Shown one piece after another: positions 1 to 9,347 of a stretch of DNA of 64,000 nt. The DNA is from Sphaerulina vaccinii (taxonomy: Eukaryota; Ascomycota; Dothideomycetes; Mycosphaerellales; Mycosphaerellaceae), in assembly GCA_022570795.1 (NCBI GenBank), contig JAKUDP010000005.1, positions 372,001-436,000 of the forward strand, given 5' to 3'. A program made the position numbers and the translations under genes. The number at the start of each line of letters is the position of its first letter. Positions within the stretch are counted from its first letter, which is position 1. Under the pieces are notes generated by a model. It did not search any database. It had not been told where the DNA came from and saw only the letters and a program-made list of their open reading frames with translations.

Positions 1-2915
1 CGGGAGAGGGGGAGGGCGAGACAACTGATGCCACGCTGGCCAACGTGACTGATCTGGAGGCAATGGAGACACCTGAGTCGATTCTTCTCTCCACCGTGTC
101 TGGCGAGCAATCAAAGGACAGGACCGACCGCGCTATTGTTACACCGTGGCTGAAGTTCTTGTGGGAGACTTATCGCACTGTTCTGGATATCTTCAAGAAC
201 AACGCTCGCCTCGAGGTCATGTACCAGACCACTGCACACCAGGCCTTTCAATTCTGTCTCAAATATACTCGCAAGACGGAATTCCGTCGCCTTTGCGAAC
301 TTCTGCGCAACCATTTGCAGAATGCGGCAAAGTACTCACAGCAGGTGCACGCCATCAATCTCTCCGACCCAGAGACTTTGCAGCGTCATCTCGACACACG
401 GTTCATGCAGCTGAACGTTGCTGTTGAGCTCGAGCTCTGGCAAGAAGCCTTCAAGAGCGTGGAAGACATTCACACTCTCCTCAGCTTGTCAAAGAGACAG
501 CCAAAGAACTCCATGATGGCAAACTACTACGAGAAGCTTACTCGCATTTTCCTCGTCAGCGAGAACTACCTCTTCCACGCCGCGTCCTGGAGCCGATACT
601 ACAATCTACTGAACCTTTCAGCGAGACAAGTCGCCGCAGGTGCCTCCAAGAAGGACAATCCTTCCAACATCGCTGATGCCGATCTATCCAAGGCAGCATC
701 TTTCGTGTTGCTTTCTGCTTTGTCGATCCCAGTCATCAGTACCTCGCGATCTCGAGGAGCCTTGATTGACGTGGACGCGGCGCGAAACACCAAGAATGCA
801 CGCCTCACCAACCTGCTTGGCATGAACTCGCCACCATCGCGTGCTATCTTGTTCAAAGATGCTCTGAACAAGGACATCCTTCAGCGAGCCCGACCAGAGA
901 TCAGGGAGCTATACAACATCCTCGAAACAGACTTCCACCCCAAGTCTATCTGCGCGAAGGTGTCGCCGATCCTGTCGCAAATTGGCGCAGATGAAGAGAT
1001 GAAGAAATACGTCTTGCCACTGCAACAGGTTATTCTTACACGCCTTTTCCAGCAGTTGTCGCAGGTCTATACCGACGTCAAGCTCGAAGATGTGCTTGCT
1101 CTTGCACAGTTCCCGGACCCATTCCAGGTGTCAGCTGCCACTATCGAGAAGTTCATCATGAACGGTTGCAAGAAGGGGGACCTATCCATTCGTATCGATC
1201 ACTCCACTGGCATTCTTACATTCGACTCCGATGTCTTCTCGTCCGCTAAGGCTATGCACCCTGGCTCCGGTGCAGGCTCCGCTGAAGTTGATGCAAGCTC
1301 TGTGCAGCGCCTGCAGAGCACTCCGGCAGAAATCGTGCGATCACAGTTGTCTCGTTTGTCCAAGGCTCTGTACATCGCTGCACAGTATGTCGATCCTTCG
1401 TTCAATGAACAACGACAGAAGGCTAGACTTGCAGCTCTCAAGCGAGCCGAAGCTGGCGCTGAGAAGGAGCACGTTGATCTTCTTGCCCGACGTGATCTAA
1501 TACAGAAGAAGAAGGAGACGGCCGCGAATGTCCAGCTCGCCAGGCAGCGTGAAGAAGAGCAGAAGCGTAGAGTGCGCCAGCAGGAACTTCAGGCCGCCGA
1601 GACTGAACGTCTCGCACAAGAGACACGGGATCGCGAGGAGCGTCGACTACAGGCCGAGAGAAAGAAGGTCCAACGCGAAGAGGCTGAAAAGCAACTTCAG
1701 GAGCTGAAGAAGGGTGTGAAGGGTGTCGACATTTCCGAGCTGGACATCGACAACCTTGATACCGGCAAGATTCGCATGCTCAAACTGCAGGCACTCGAAA
1801 AGGAGAAGAACGAGATCGGCGACAAAGTACGCATCGCCGGTAAGCGCATCGATCACTTGGAGCGTGCCTACCGCAAGGAGGAGATCAAGCATCTTGGCCA
1901 AGATTACCAGACGCAGCGAGCAGAGGACTACAAGGCCTGGGAGGATAGCAAGAACGAGACACTCGAGACTACTAAAGAGAAGCACAAGCAGGAAGTCGCG
2001 CTCAAGCATCGTCTCAGTCGACTTGTATCACCATATGAGCAGTTCAAGCGTACCATCACGGAACAACGCCAAGCCGACTTCGACAAGCGCCGCAAAGCTG
2101 CAGAGCGCGAGCTCAATGCTGCTATGGACAAGAGACGAATCGAGGTTCGCAATGCCAAGGCAGCAGAGAAGCGTCGTGCTGAAGAAGAAGAGCGCGCCCA
2201 ACGTGAGGCCGAGGAACGTGCACGTATCGAGGAGGAGGAAGCCGCCGCTGCTGCTGAAGAAAAGAGAAAGAAGGACGAGCAGGCCAAGGCAGAAGCTGAG
2301 CAGCGTAGGAATGAGCGCGCAGAGGCAGCTCGCAAGCAGATGGAGCGTGAAGAAGAAGCAGAGCGTAGGAGACTCGAACGCAAGCAAGGTGGTGCCTCTG
2401 CCGCGAAGCCTTTTGAGCGCTCTGAGCGCCCAACCTTCGAGCGTCGTGCTGAGCCAGCCTCGGAGCAATCAGCCTCATCAGGACCACCACGTCTGGCTCT
2501 TGCCGGTAGCCAGCCTACTTGGCGTGAACGTGAGGCAGCGAAGGCCGCGCAAGGCGGTGCTCCAGCAGCCGAGACCCCAGCGCCTGCAGCGGAGAGTGCT
2601 CCTCCGGCAGAAGCTGCACCAGCTGCGAGATCTGGCTATATACCTCCTGCACTCCGTGGGAAAGCCCCAGCTACTGATTCAGCTCCACCAGGAGAGGCAA
2701 AGAGCGAGCGATGGCAGCCTAGGTCTCGTGGCGCCGAAGGAGAGCGTAGCGACACGCCAGAACGCAAGGCTGCTACCGAACGCTGGGCACCTCGTCGCCA
2801 GGCTCAGGGAGAGCGAAGCGAAACACCACCAGCTCCTACTGGCGGAGCTTACAAGCCTCCAGGACAGCGCGCTCCAGGAGCCGGAGGAGCATACCGACCA
2901 CCAGGTGCTCGTTAA
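1..2915 (+). CDS. TIF32: Eukaryotic translation initiation factor 3 subunit A (eIF3a/TIF32), 5' end outside window
   Basis: The largest eIF3 subunit, a cytoplasmic scaffold that binds the 40S ribosome and recruits mRNA during translation initiation. The frame is open from base 3 to the stop at 2915 and reads into the window edge; the GTG at 45 is not a start, so roughly the first hundred or more residues of the usual ~1050 are missing. Counting from 45, a PCI-type helical/winged-helix region lies near residues 320-395. A very long charged Arg/Glu/Lys coiled coil runs about 455-780. The low-complexity Ala/Pro/Arg tail contains eIF3a-typical YIPPALRGK-like and YKPPG/YRPPG motifs near the end. 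No intron is needed. Recognition rests on the conserved block around 'VSGEQSKDRTDRAIVTPWLK', characteristic of fungal eIF3a. Confidence is high. Confidence 0.95.
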   Translation, partial: GEGEGETTDATLANVTDLEAMETPESILLSTVSGEQSKDRTDRAIVTPWLKFLWETYRTVLDIFKNNARLEVMYQTTAHQAFQFCLKYTRKTEFRRLCELLRNHLQNAAKYSQQVHAINLSDPETLQRHLDTRFMQLNVAVELELWQEAFKSVEDIHTLLSLSKRQPKNSMMANYYEKLTRIFLVSENYLFHAASWSRYYNLLNLSARQVAAGASKKDNPSNIADADLSKAASFVLLSALSIPVISTSRSRGALIDVDAARNTKNARLTNLLGMNSPPSRAILFKDALNKDILQRARPEIRELYNILETDFHPKSICAKVSPILSQIGADEEMKKYVLPLQQVILTRLFQQLSQVYTDVKLEDVLALAQFPDPFQVSAATIEKFIMNGCKKGDLSIRIDHSTGILTFDSDVFSSAKAMHPGSGAGSAEVDASSVQRLQSTPAEIVRSQLSRLSKALYIAAQYVDPSFNEQRQKARLAALKRAEAGAEKEHVDLLARRDLIQKKKETAANVQLARQREEEQKRRVRQQELQAAETERLAQETRDREERRLQAERKKVQREEAEKQLQELKKGVKGVDISELDIDNLDTGKIRMLKLQALEKEKNEIGDKVRIAGKRIDHLERAYRKEEIKHLGQDYQTQRAEDYKAWEDSKNETLETTKEKHKQEVALKHRLSRLVSPYEQFKRTITEQRQADFDKRRKAAERELNAAMDKRRIEVRNAKAAEKRRAEEEERAQREAEERARIEEEEAAAAAEEKRKKDEQAKAEAEQRRNERAEAARKQMEREEEAERRRLERKQGGASAAKPFERSERPTFERRAEPASEQSASSGPPRLALAGSQPTWREREAAKAAQGGAPAAETPAPAAESAPPAEAAPAARSGYIPPALRGKAPATDSAPPGEAKSERWQPRSRGAEGERSDTPERKAATERWAPRRQAQGERSETPPAPTGGAYKPPGQRAPGAGGAYRPPGAR

Positions 2916-3495
2916 TGGAAATCAATTGCACCGAATACGAAAGATAGAGAGAGAGCATGTATGGGTCGAGCTGTGTATGGTTTGACCAGACCTGGAAGTC
3001 CTTCTCAGAATGGAGGGCGGAGGAAGAAAATGCTTTGATGGCGTCTGGTAGTATAGTTGCCCAGCTAGTGCGATCACTTGACTTTCTGAACCGTGTCTCA
3101 GACCCGGTAGTGTCATTCTCTGTCATTCACCATTCTTCCTCAGACCGTATGTCATCGTCGTGATCCACGTGTTCCAAGGCACGAGACGGGATGCATGTTC
3201 CAAGTGGGGTAAGTGACTGCCACTCTCCCTCGACCCTCACTCTCGAAGCTCTCTCTTGCTGTGAACTCACCTTGGTGCGACTCATACATAGCTTAACAAC
3301 AACCAACAAAGCACGAACACCATTGAGACTGGAAGTGAGAAAGAAAGTGACAACAAAGAACGCAATCGTCTGTCCATATCACCGCCTTGACGACGCGGTC
3401 TTCAACTCCACTTCAACCCCACCACCACCGCCGGCCGCAAACAGCCAATACCACCAACTTGCCTTGCCAGGCAGGACACATCTCTGTCAGGCTGG
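2916..3495. other. Intergenic: 3' UTR of eIF3a and 5' region of the WD40/BCAS3-like gene
   Basis: About 580 bp with no supportable coding sequence. The 3' half is C/A-rich (ACCACC-type tracts around 3415-3435), as is common in fungal promoters and 5' leaders. Short open frames here have no recognisable protein content. Confidence 0.5.
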
Positions 3496-6400
3496 ATGCC
3501 CTCTGCCGAGGAACTTGTGTCCGGCCTTGACAACTTCGACCAGCCACCACCAGCTGCTACTGCGACTGCGCAGGACACCGAGGACGCGTGGGGTTTCAGC
3601 GCGTCCCCGCCCAAGAAAGACACTACCAAGAAGAAGAAGAAGAGCAAGAAGAATGCTCGTGTACAACAGACTATTGAAGATGGAGAGGACTCGTCTGCCT
3701 ATCCCAAGTCGGTGACACCGAGTCCACCAGCCCATCATGGCGTCAGACTTCCGCTTCCGCCAGCGGTGACCTCGCAGCCAACACCACCCCAGAGTCATGC
3801 GGCCGACACTCCGTCTCTCGTTGACATGGATGATGAGATATTTACTGCGCCCAATGCTGAGTTGACACCACCGTCCACGACATCTGCTCCACAGCCATCT
3901 CCTCCGCCTATGAGGTCGCCACAGCCGGTGGCAGCTAGACCCGTACCGGTAGCGAATCCTCCCAGTCGAGCTGTCCCTCTACATGGCTCACGAGATCGCG
4001 GAAATAGTCAGGCGAGTTTCAGGTCCGCTGTGGCACCTATTGCGCCGAACCAAACGCGTCGAGAGTCGTTCATAACGCATCCCTCGACGCGACCTCGATT
4101 TGTAGAAGCTCCCTTACCGCACAAGCCACAAGCGCATTTCTATGATCTGTCAGATGCTTTTGGACTAGGAATGGGACAGAAGCAAGAGACTGGCAAGCCA
4201 GCTGGGTCCGATGGCTATTGTCTGACGTTGGACTCGCTCGCGGATGCTGGCAGTGAGATCTCCGCAAAGAAGTCAAGGGATGCACTCATTGTGGGCTGTG
4301 ACGGAGGTCTAGAAGTCTTCAGGATCCTGCCCAATAAGCTTGAGGTTGTGGGTCGCCTTGAAGGTTTGCGAGGAGCAGTGATTGGAGCGAAGGTTTTGCC
4401 TCATATCGAACGATCTGATATGGTGCAAGAATCGCGCCCACTGATTGTGGTCACTTCTCATGGACCAATGGTCGAAGGGAGGCACGACTCGGGACCGGAA
4501 GGCGACGGCATCGAGCCTGTAGAGAACGACACGGCTACACACTACCAAACCACGGTCGACGTATACTCATTGCAGACACAACGCTTTGTGGCGACTCTAT
4601 ATGCGTCACCGCCAGTAGCGATCGATCAGCCCGCCCATAAGCAGGCAACGTCACTCCCTGACCCTGTTGGTGATCTGGAGATAGATGCACGTGGTCGCTT
4701 CATCATTGTGTCTGGCAAAAGTGGCGAGGTCTTTGTCTTCACCGATACTCCGAATGGCATATTGGAAGCTCCGCAATTCAGATGTATCGGGAAATTCTGG
4801 ACTTCGATACAGAAACCACTGTCGACGCGACCGGCATCCAGCAGCGATTCTTTGACTTCCGCGGACTCGACGGAGGAGCCTCGAAGAGCGATATGCAGCT
4901 TGAGCTCGAGGTGGCTTGCCCTTGTCGCCCCATCTGCTTCTTCTTCGAACATAACTCTGGCAGGTGCGCCATTGATAGCAGACATTAACGGAAACCCTCC
5001 AGGAGTCTCGACACATGCCGCGCCGCCACAGCCTGCTGTTACTTGTGAGGTAGTAGGAATGGACGTTGAAGGTGCATGGAGCCGGCTGGGACGTCAGGCC
5101 GCGCAGGGATTCGTTCAAGTCTCCCAGAGAGGCTTTGAGATGGGGCGACAAGGCTGGAAAGAGCTCACTCAGCCTTCACCGCCAGGTGTACGTCCCGTTC
5201 AGGAACGTGGGTCCCTTAGGGACGACTTCCCTCCCACCAAGGCACCAGCAGACGGCCTACGGAGTGCGCAAGAGCCTGCTTTGGTGTGCGTGATTGACCT
5301 TGACAATCTTCTGACCTGGGAGCTCCAGAAGCCAAAGTATCTTCCATCTCCAATGGCGACATTTGCACTGCTGGACGGGTGCAACTTTGTTTCCATGTCA
5401 TCCGGAGGCACTAAGCTTCTGACTTCTAGCCGCAAAGGTGAAACATCAATGGTATGGGACCTCACACAAGTTGCACACGGAGTGCCTAAACGCTCAGACA
5501 CCATTGATCTGGGGGTCAGCACTTGCCCGAGCATTAAGCAGCTATTACGAATCACTCGCAACAGCCCTTCAACTGTACTCGATTGCGCATGGTCGAAGGA
5601 CGATGACTCTCTGGCTCTTCTCACTGCACACGGCACTATACATCTTCATGAAGTACCCGCGCGACCACAGACTCGCAAACGCAAGCGGCCTACAACGAGC
5701 AACGAAGGTGCGGCTGAAAAAGCCGATGCTACTGTCAGTCTATCCACGGGTCTTTCGCCACCAAGCTCGGGCTTCCTGGGCAGTATCAAGTCCTGGTCCC
5801 AGACTGTCAGTACACAAGTCAATTCGATCCGGACCACCAATCCAGCATCCGCGTTTGGACTTCCCACTACCTTTGCCGGATTTCGTGAAGCAACTGCAGC
5901 TGCTAGTAATGCAGGATCTCGAGCAGTGGTAAGAGGGTTGAGTCAAGGCTTGACAGCTGCCAAAGGAGCTAGCAGTGACTACTGGCACGCAGACGATAAC
6001 AAAATCAGACATACGAAAGCCTTGCAAGAGCCGAGATCCGCTAGTTCGCTGAGATGGATGCGACGTAACAACACCACCTCTGTCATCGTAGCTTGCGGTG
6101 GCACGGTACATGTACATGCAGTGCAGCGGGTCACACGGCGGAAGGGGCACGAGATCGTCAGTGGTCTCAAGCACGAAAGATATGCTCACAAAGCATGTCC
6201 TCTGCCACCGATTGCGACAAAGACCGATGCAACGGCACTGAAGAACACAGATTCGTGCTCTGGGCAAGGGCCTCATGGCTTCTGGAGCTTACGGAATTCT
6301 CAGCCGCAAGTAGCGTATGCTCGTCGCTCGAGCTCGGCAACAGTCACAGCTGGCCCAATACTGAATAATGATGTTGAGACGAATCCTCCGTTCTGTCCAT

Positions 6401-6810
6401 TCCACGTGGGAGAGCAGGTAGGAATCTATGCCCTCGATGAGCTTGGCTCTACTCAATATAGGGGCTCCACTTCCCTTGTAAATTTCCAGAATCGGGGACA
6501 CGGGCAAGAAGAACAGGCAGCGGCATGGGTCTTTGGCGAGCCATTGCCGAAGAGTTCGAAGATCAACGAGCATGTGGCCGACTCATTTCGCGAAAGTGCC
6601 TACTTTGACGAAGACGGCGACAATGGTGATGACGACGTTGCCAGCATCATGGAGAGTAAGCTCACCATTCAGCCCGCACGCAGTGGCAAGAAGCAAGACG
6701 AACAGATCAGGGTCAATACTCGGCGCAGGCAAGGGAGCAAGTCCAAGGTTGGTGCGCGAGGGTATGATGCAGAAGTTGAGTTCTTCGAAGATGACGAAGG
6801 ACTTATATGA
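3496..6810 (+). CDS. WD40-repeat protein, BCAS3-like
   Basis: A 1104-residue single-exon protein. The first ~215 residues are disordered: a Lys-rich tract (KKKKKSKK near residue 50), then Pro/Ser-rich sequence. From about 220 to 700 come beta-propeller-like segments, for example 'SRDALIVGCDGGLEVFRI', 'GDLEIDARGRFIIVSG' and 'NFVSMSSGGTKLLTSSRKG'. The order resembles the BCAS3 family, which binds phosphoinositides on phagophores in animals; fungal members are mostly annotated only as WD40 domain proteins. A basic and then acidic tail (DEDGDNGDDD) ends the protein. The Atg18/PROPPIN FRRG motif is not evident, so I do not call it an Atg18 homologue. Gene identity is certain; the BCAS3 assignment comes from memory of family layout and is moderate. 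Confidence 0.72.
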   Translation: MPSAEELVSGLDNFDQPPPAATATAQDTEDAWGFSASPPKKDTTKKKKKSKKNARVQQTIEDGEDSSAYPKSVTPSPPAHHGVRLPLPPAVTSQPTPPQSHAADTPSLVDMDDEIFTAPNAELTPPSTTSAPQPSPPPMRSPQPVAARPVPVANPPSRAVPLHGSRDRGNSQASFRSAVAPIAPNQTRRESFITHPSTRPRFVEAPLPHKPQAHFYDLSDAFGLGMGQKQETGKPAGSDGYCLTLDSLADAGSEISAKKSRDALIVGCDGGLEVFRILPNKLEVVGRLEGLRGAVIGAKVLPHIERSDMVQESRPLIVVTSHGPMVEGRHDSGPEGDGIEPVENDTATHYQTTVDVYSLQTQRFVATLYASPPVAIDQPAHKQATSLPDPVGDLEIDARGRFIIVSGKSGEVFVFTDTPNGILEAPQFRCIGKFWTSIQKPLSTRPASSSDSLTSADSTEEPRRAICSLSSRWLALVAPSASSSNITLAGAPLIADINGNPPGVSTHAAPPQPAVTCEVVGMDVEGAWSRLGRQAAQGFVQVSQRGFEMGRQGWKELTQPSPPGVRPVQERGSLRDDFPPTKAPADGLRSAQEPALVCVIDLDNLLTWELQKPKYLPSPMATFALLDGCNFVSMSSGGTKLLTSSRKGETSMVWDLTQVAHGVPKRSDTIDLGVSTCPSIKQLLRITRNSPSTVLDCAWSKDDDSLALLTAHGTIHLHEVPARPQTRKRKRPTTSNEGAAEKADATVSLSTGLSPPSSGFLGSIKSWSQTVSTQVNSIRTTNPASAFGLPTTFAGFREATAAASNAGSRAVVRGLSQGLTAAKGASSDYWHADDNKIRHTKALQEPRSASSLRWMRRNNTTSVIVACGGTVHVHAVQRVTRRKGHEIVSGLKHERYAHKACPLPPIATKTDATALKNTDSCSGQGPHGFWSLRNSQPQVAYARRSSSATVTAGPILNNDVETNPPFCPFHVGEQVGIYALDELGSTQYRGSTSLVNFQNRGHGQEEQAAAWVFGEPLPKSSKINEHVADSFRESAYFDEDGDNGDDDVASIMESKLTIQPARSGKKQDEQIRVNTRRRQGSKSKVGARGYDAEVEFFEDDEGLI

Positions 6811-7017
6811 GCTGAGAGGAGCGATCGATACGGAAGTCACTGCAGCCTCATTGCAGGACACTTAGGTAGATTCGAGTCTACCAATACGTAGCTTGCAGCC
6901 ACTTTGCAGCTTGAGCATGCATTTATCACGAGTTACGAGCACATTCCTCGACTTCTTTGCTCACTCCCGTCCATGATAGTACTTGAAGTTGACATGATTT
7001 TGGATCATTGCGTAGGC

Positions 7018-7923
7018 CTATGAACGGTCTCGACGCCGCCGTGTACGGTCATGCTCATCTTGCGAACGGCTTCGACGTCTTCTATGCCTTTCTTCATCCT
7101 CATCATGACGTCTCGACCGATGTCCACGATCAGGACTGTTGCTGTCATCCTTCTCTTCTCTTCCTCTTGACCTCGTCTCACCATCGTCCTCACCATCACG
7201 CCGGTCTCTTCTCGAACGATGCTTATGTCTCGAGCGCTCACCCTCTCCATCATCTTCTGTCCGCCGTGATCTGTGGTGGTGTCTGCGTTTCCGCTCAGAA
7301 CGATCCTCCTCAGACTTCTTCTTCTGTTTGACAACAGCCTTCAACGCTTCAGCCACTTGCTCTCGCTTCTCCTTCACCAAATACTCCTTCATGGGATCGT
7401 CATCGTCATGCTCTCTCAATAATTTCTGAAGTTCCAGTTCCTCTTTGATCAGCGGTCTCTCTTCTCCGCTCTCACTATCATCATCCTTCCGTCTCCTCTT
7501 CGAACTCCTCTCCTCACCCTCCCTATCAGAACCATCCGCTGCCTCCCCCTCTTCATCTCCGATAGTTTCGATTTCTCCCTCCTTCTTCTTGTACCGCGTA
7601 TGATCAACACTGATCACCCTGCCCATCACACCAGCACCACTCAAATTGTCCACAGCTAAGTCGCAACTCCTCTGATCTTCATATTTCAGAAAGCAGAACC
7701 CGCGGGATTTTCCAGTGTCTTTATCGCGGACTAGGTTGATGTGCACGGGGTTGCCATATTGGCTGAAAATTGTCAAGATGTCGCCTTCAGAGAGCTCAAA
7801 AGGTAGTCCACCGATGTAGAGGTAGGCTGTGTCGCGATAGTCTGTGTGCCAGGATGCGTTGGAGGGAATGCATTTGTCGAGTTCGGTTTGGTTGAGGCGC
7901 TCGATTTGGCGGATTGATTGCAT
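7018..7923 (-). CDS. IST3: Splicing factor IST3/Snu17/Cwf29-like (RBMX2), RES complex
   Basis: A 301-residue RNA-binding protein of the pre-mRNA retention and splicing (RES) complex, which joins the activated spliceosome with Bud13 and Pml1. The N-terminus (residues 1-30, starting MQSIRQIERLNQ) is the conserved IST3 lead-in. One RRM follows at about 32-110, with RNP2 LYIGGL at 35-40 and RNP1 RGFCFLKY at 74-81. The C-terminal half is highly charged with RS/RD/RH dipeptides, longer than in yeast Snu17 (148 aa) and similar to filamentous fungi and human RBMX2. The gene is intronless and divergent from VAM7, with only 173 bp between the two starts. Confidence is high for the family. Confidence 0.9.
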   Translation of the reverse strand: MQSIRQIERLNQTELDKCIPSNASWHTDYRDTAYLYIGGLPFELSEGDILTIFSQYGNPVHINLVRDKDTGKSRGFCFLKYEDQRSCDLAVDNLSGAGVMGRVISVDHTRYKKKEGEIETIGDEEGEAADGSDREGEERSSKRRRKDDDSESGEERPLIKEELELQKLLREHDDDDPMKEYLVKEKREQVAEALKAVVKQKKKSEEDRSERKRRHHHRSRRTEDDGEGERSRHKHRSRRDRRDGEDDGETRSRGREEKDDSNSPDRGHRSRRHDEDEERHRRRRSRSQDEHDRTRRRRDRS

Positions 7924-8096
7924 CTTCTCTTCTTGAGTGTGGCCGCGGCCGTGTGCTGAAGTGGATGTTGTTGTTGTCGGAGTCGAAGTTGAAGAAATTC
8001 CAGTTCACTTGAGTCAAGCTAGCATGTGATGTAATGGCCTAGTGTTGCCTATATACAGACCTCCATCCTACAACTGATCAACAACATGAACATCGC
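7924..8096. promoter_or_regulatory. Short divergent promoter between IST3 and VAM7
   Basis: Only 173 bp separate two head-to-head start codons, so both promoters and 5' leaders must share this stretch. I see no named motif. Inferred from gene orientation alone. Confidence 0.45.
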
Positions 8097-9236
8097 ATGA
8101 TCAAAGCAGACATGGCGCCGGCACTGACGATCACTGTGCCTTCTGCATCGACAGCGAGTCCAGCAGACGGCAGTAAACCGTTCACTCAGTACCAAGTCTT
8201 CCTCCAGCTGCCTCTTCGCCGACACGACATCCACAAACGATACAATGACTTCGTCGCCCTTCATGAAGCTCTAGTCAGCGAAGTAGGCACAGCGCCGCCC
8301 GTCTCGCTCCCAGCAAAGTCCTGGCTACGACGTACAGTCAACAACGCAAGTCTGACCGAAGAGCGACGCCTCGGCCTCGAACACTACCTCCAAGCCATCC
8401 TCGCTTCAGACGACGCACGATGGCGCAGCAGTAGTGCCTGGCGCGGCTTTCTCAATCTCGCCTCCTCTTCTATAAGTAGTAGTATGAGCAACACAAGGAA
8501 AGAACAACCAGCTGCAAACGACCCCAACACGTGGCTCGACCTTCACAGAGACCTCAAATCGCAACTCCAAACAGCCCGCTCCCTACTCAAACAACGCGAA
8601 AGTGCCTCAACAGCTCAATCGCAACATACCATCTCCGCAGAAGCAAAAGCCAGTCTCGTACGCGCAGCAACCTCAATCGCCCAACTAGACGATGGTCTGA
8701 AAGCTATAGCTTCAGCGAGTAAAGGCGACGAAGCAGGTTGGGGAGGAACCAAACGTTTAGGTGACGGGGAAATACGAAGAAGGAGAGACTTGGTGGGAAC
8801 TGCGAAGAAAGAAGTTGAAGCACTCGAGGGCGTGTTGAAGAGCATGGCTACAAAGCAAGCTGCTTCAGGTAGTAGTGGTAGTATGATGAATACTTCAGCG
8901 GCTGCGACGTCAGAGCAGAAGTCTGAGTTGTGGAGAGGGACTTCAGCTGGAACGAAGACTAGTGGAAGAGTACTAGGAGGTCCGGTGAAAGAGACTGAAA
9001 GGACGAGAGAACTGGATAATTCTGGTGTGTTGCAGTTACAGAAACAGGTTATGCAAGAACAAGAGGAAGATGTGTTGAGTTTGGGCAAGACAGTGGCGAA
9101 ATTGAAGGATATGGGTATTCTGATCAATGAAGAGTTGACGGTGCAGAATGAGATGTTGGGTGTGATCGAGCAGGATGTTGGGAGGGTGCAGAGTAAGATT
9201 GATGTTGGGAGACGACGGATTAAGAATATTAGTTGA
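8097..9236 (+). CDS. VAM7: Vacuolar Qc-SNARE VAM7 (PX domain + t-SNARE)
   Basis: A 379-residue soluble SNARE for homotypic vacuole fusion and vacuolar traffic, recruited to the membrane by phosphatidylinositol 3-phosphate. Residues ~8-125 form a PX domain with the 'KRYNDF' motif containing the PI3P-contacting Arg, and a later Pro/Lys segment (LPAKSW). A variable linker follows. The last ~65 residues are a SNARE motif whose zero-layer Gln lies in 'NEELTVQNEML', closely resembling yeast Vam7. There is no transmembrane segment, as expected. The start may be the ATG at 8097 or the in-frame ATG at 8112, which has a better context; I give the longer form. Convergent with the LMBR1-domain gene. Confidence 0.92.
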   Translation: MIKADMAPALTITVPSASTASPADGSKPFTQYQVFLQLPLRRHDIHKRYNDFVALHEALVSEVGTAPPVSLPAKSWLRRTVNNASLTEERRLGLEHYLQAILASDDARWRSSSAWRGFLNLASSSISSSMSNTRKEQPAANDPNTWLDLHRDLKSQLQTARSLLKQRESASTAQSQHTISAEAKASLVRAATSIAQLDDGLKAIASASKGDEAGWGGTKRLGDGEIRRRRDLVGTAKKEVEALEGVLKSMATKQAASGSSGSMMNTSAAATSEQKSELWRGTSAGTKTSGRVLGGPVKETERTRELDNSGVLQLQKQVMQEQEEDVLSLGKTVAKLKDMGILINEELTVQNEMLGVIEQDVGRVQSKIDVGRRRIKNIS

Positions 9237-9347
9237 GGATGAGGATGATTGATGTTGGTGCTGCGTTCGAAGCGAGCATTTGCGTTTTTCCTGCGCTGCA
9301 TGCCTGTATATCCTGTATCTCTAGCCTAGCGTTGTTCAAGAACGACT

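Noticed and set aside
3496..6810. Assignment of the WD40 protein to the Atg18/PROPPIN family
   Set aside because: No FRRG motif is visible, and the protein is far longer than PROPPINs.
6860..6890. B-box-like GATTCGAGTC suggesting a tRNA gene
   Set aside because: No A box at the proper distance and no cloverleaf could be drawn.
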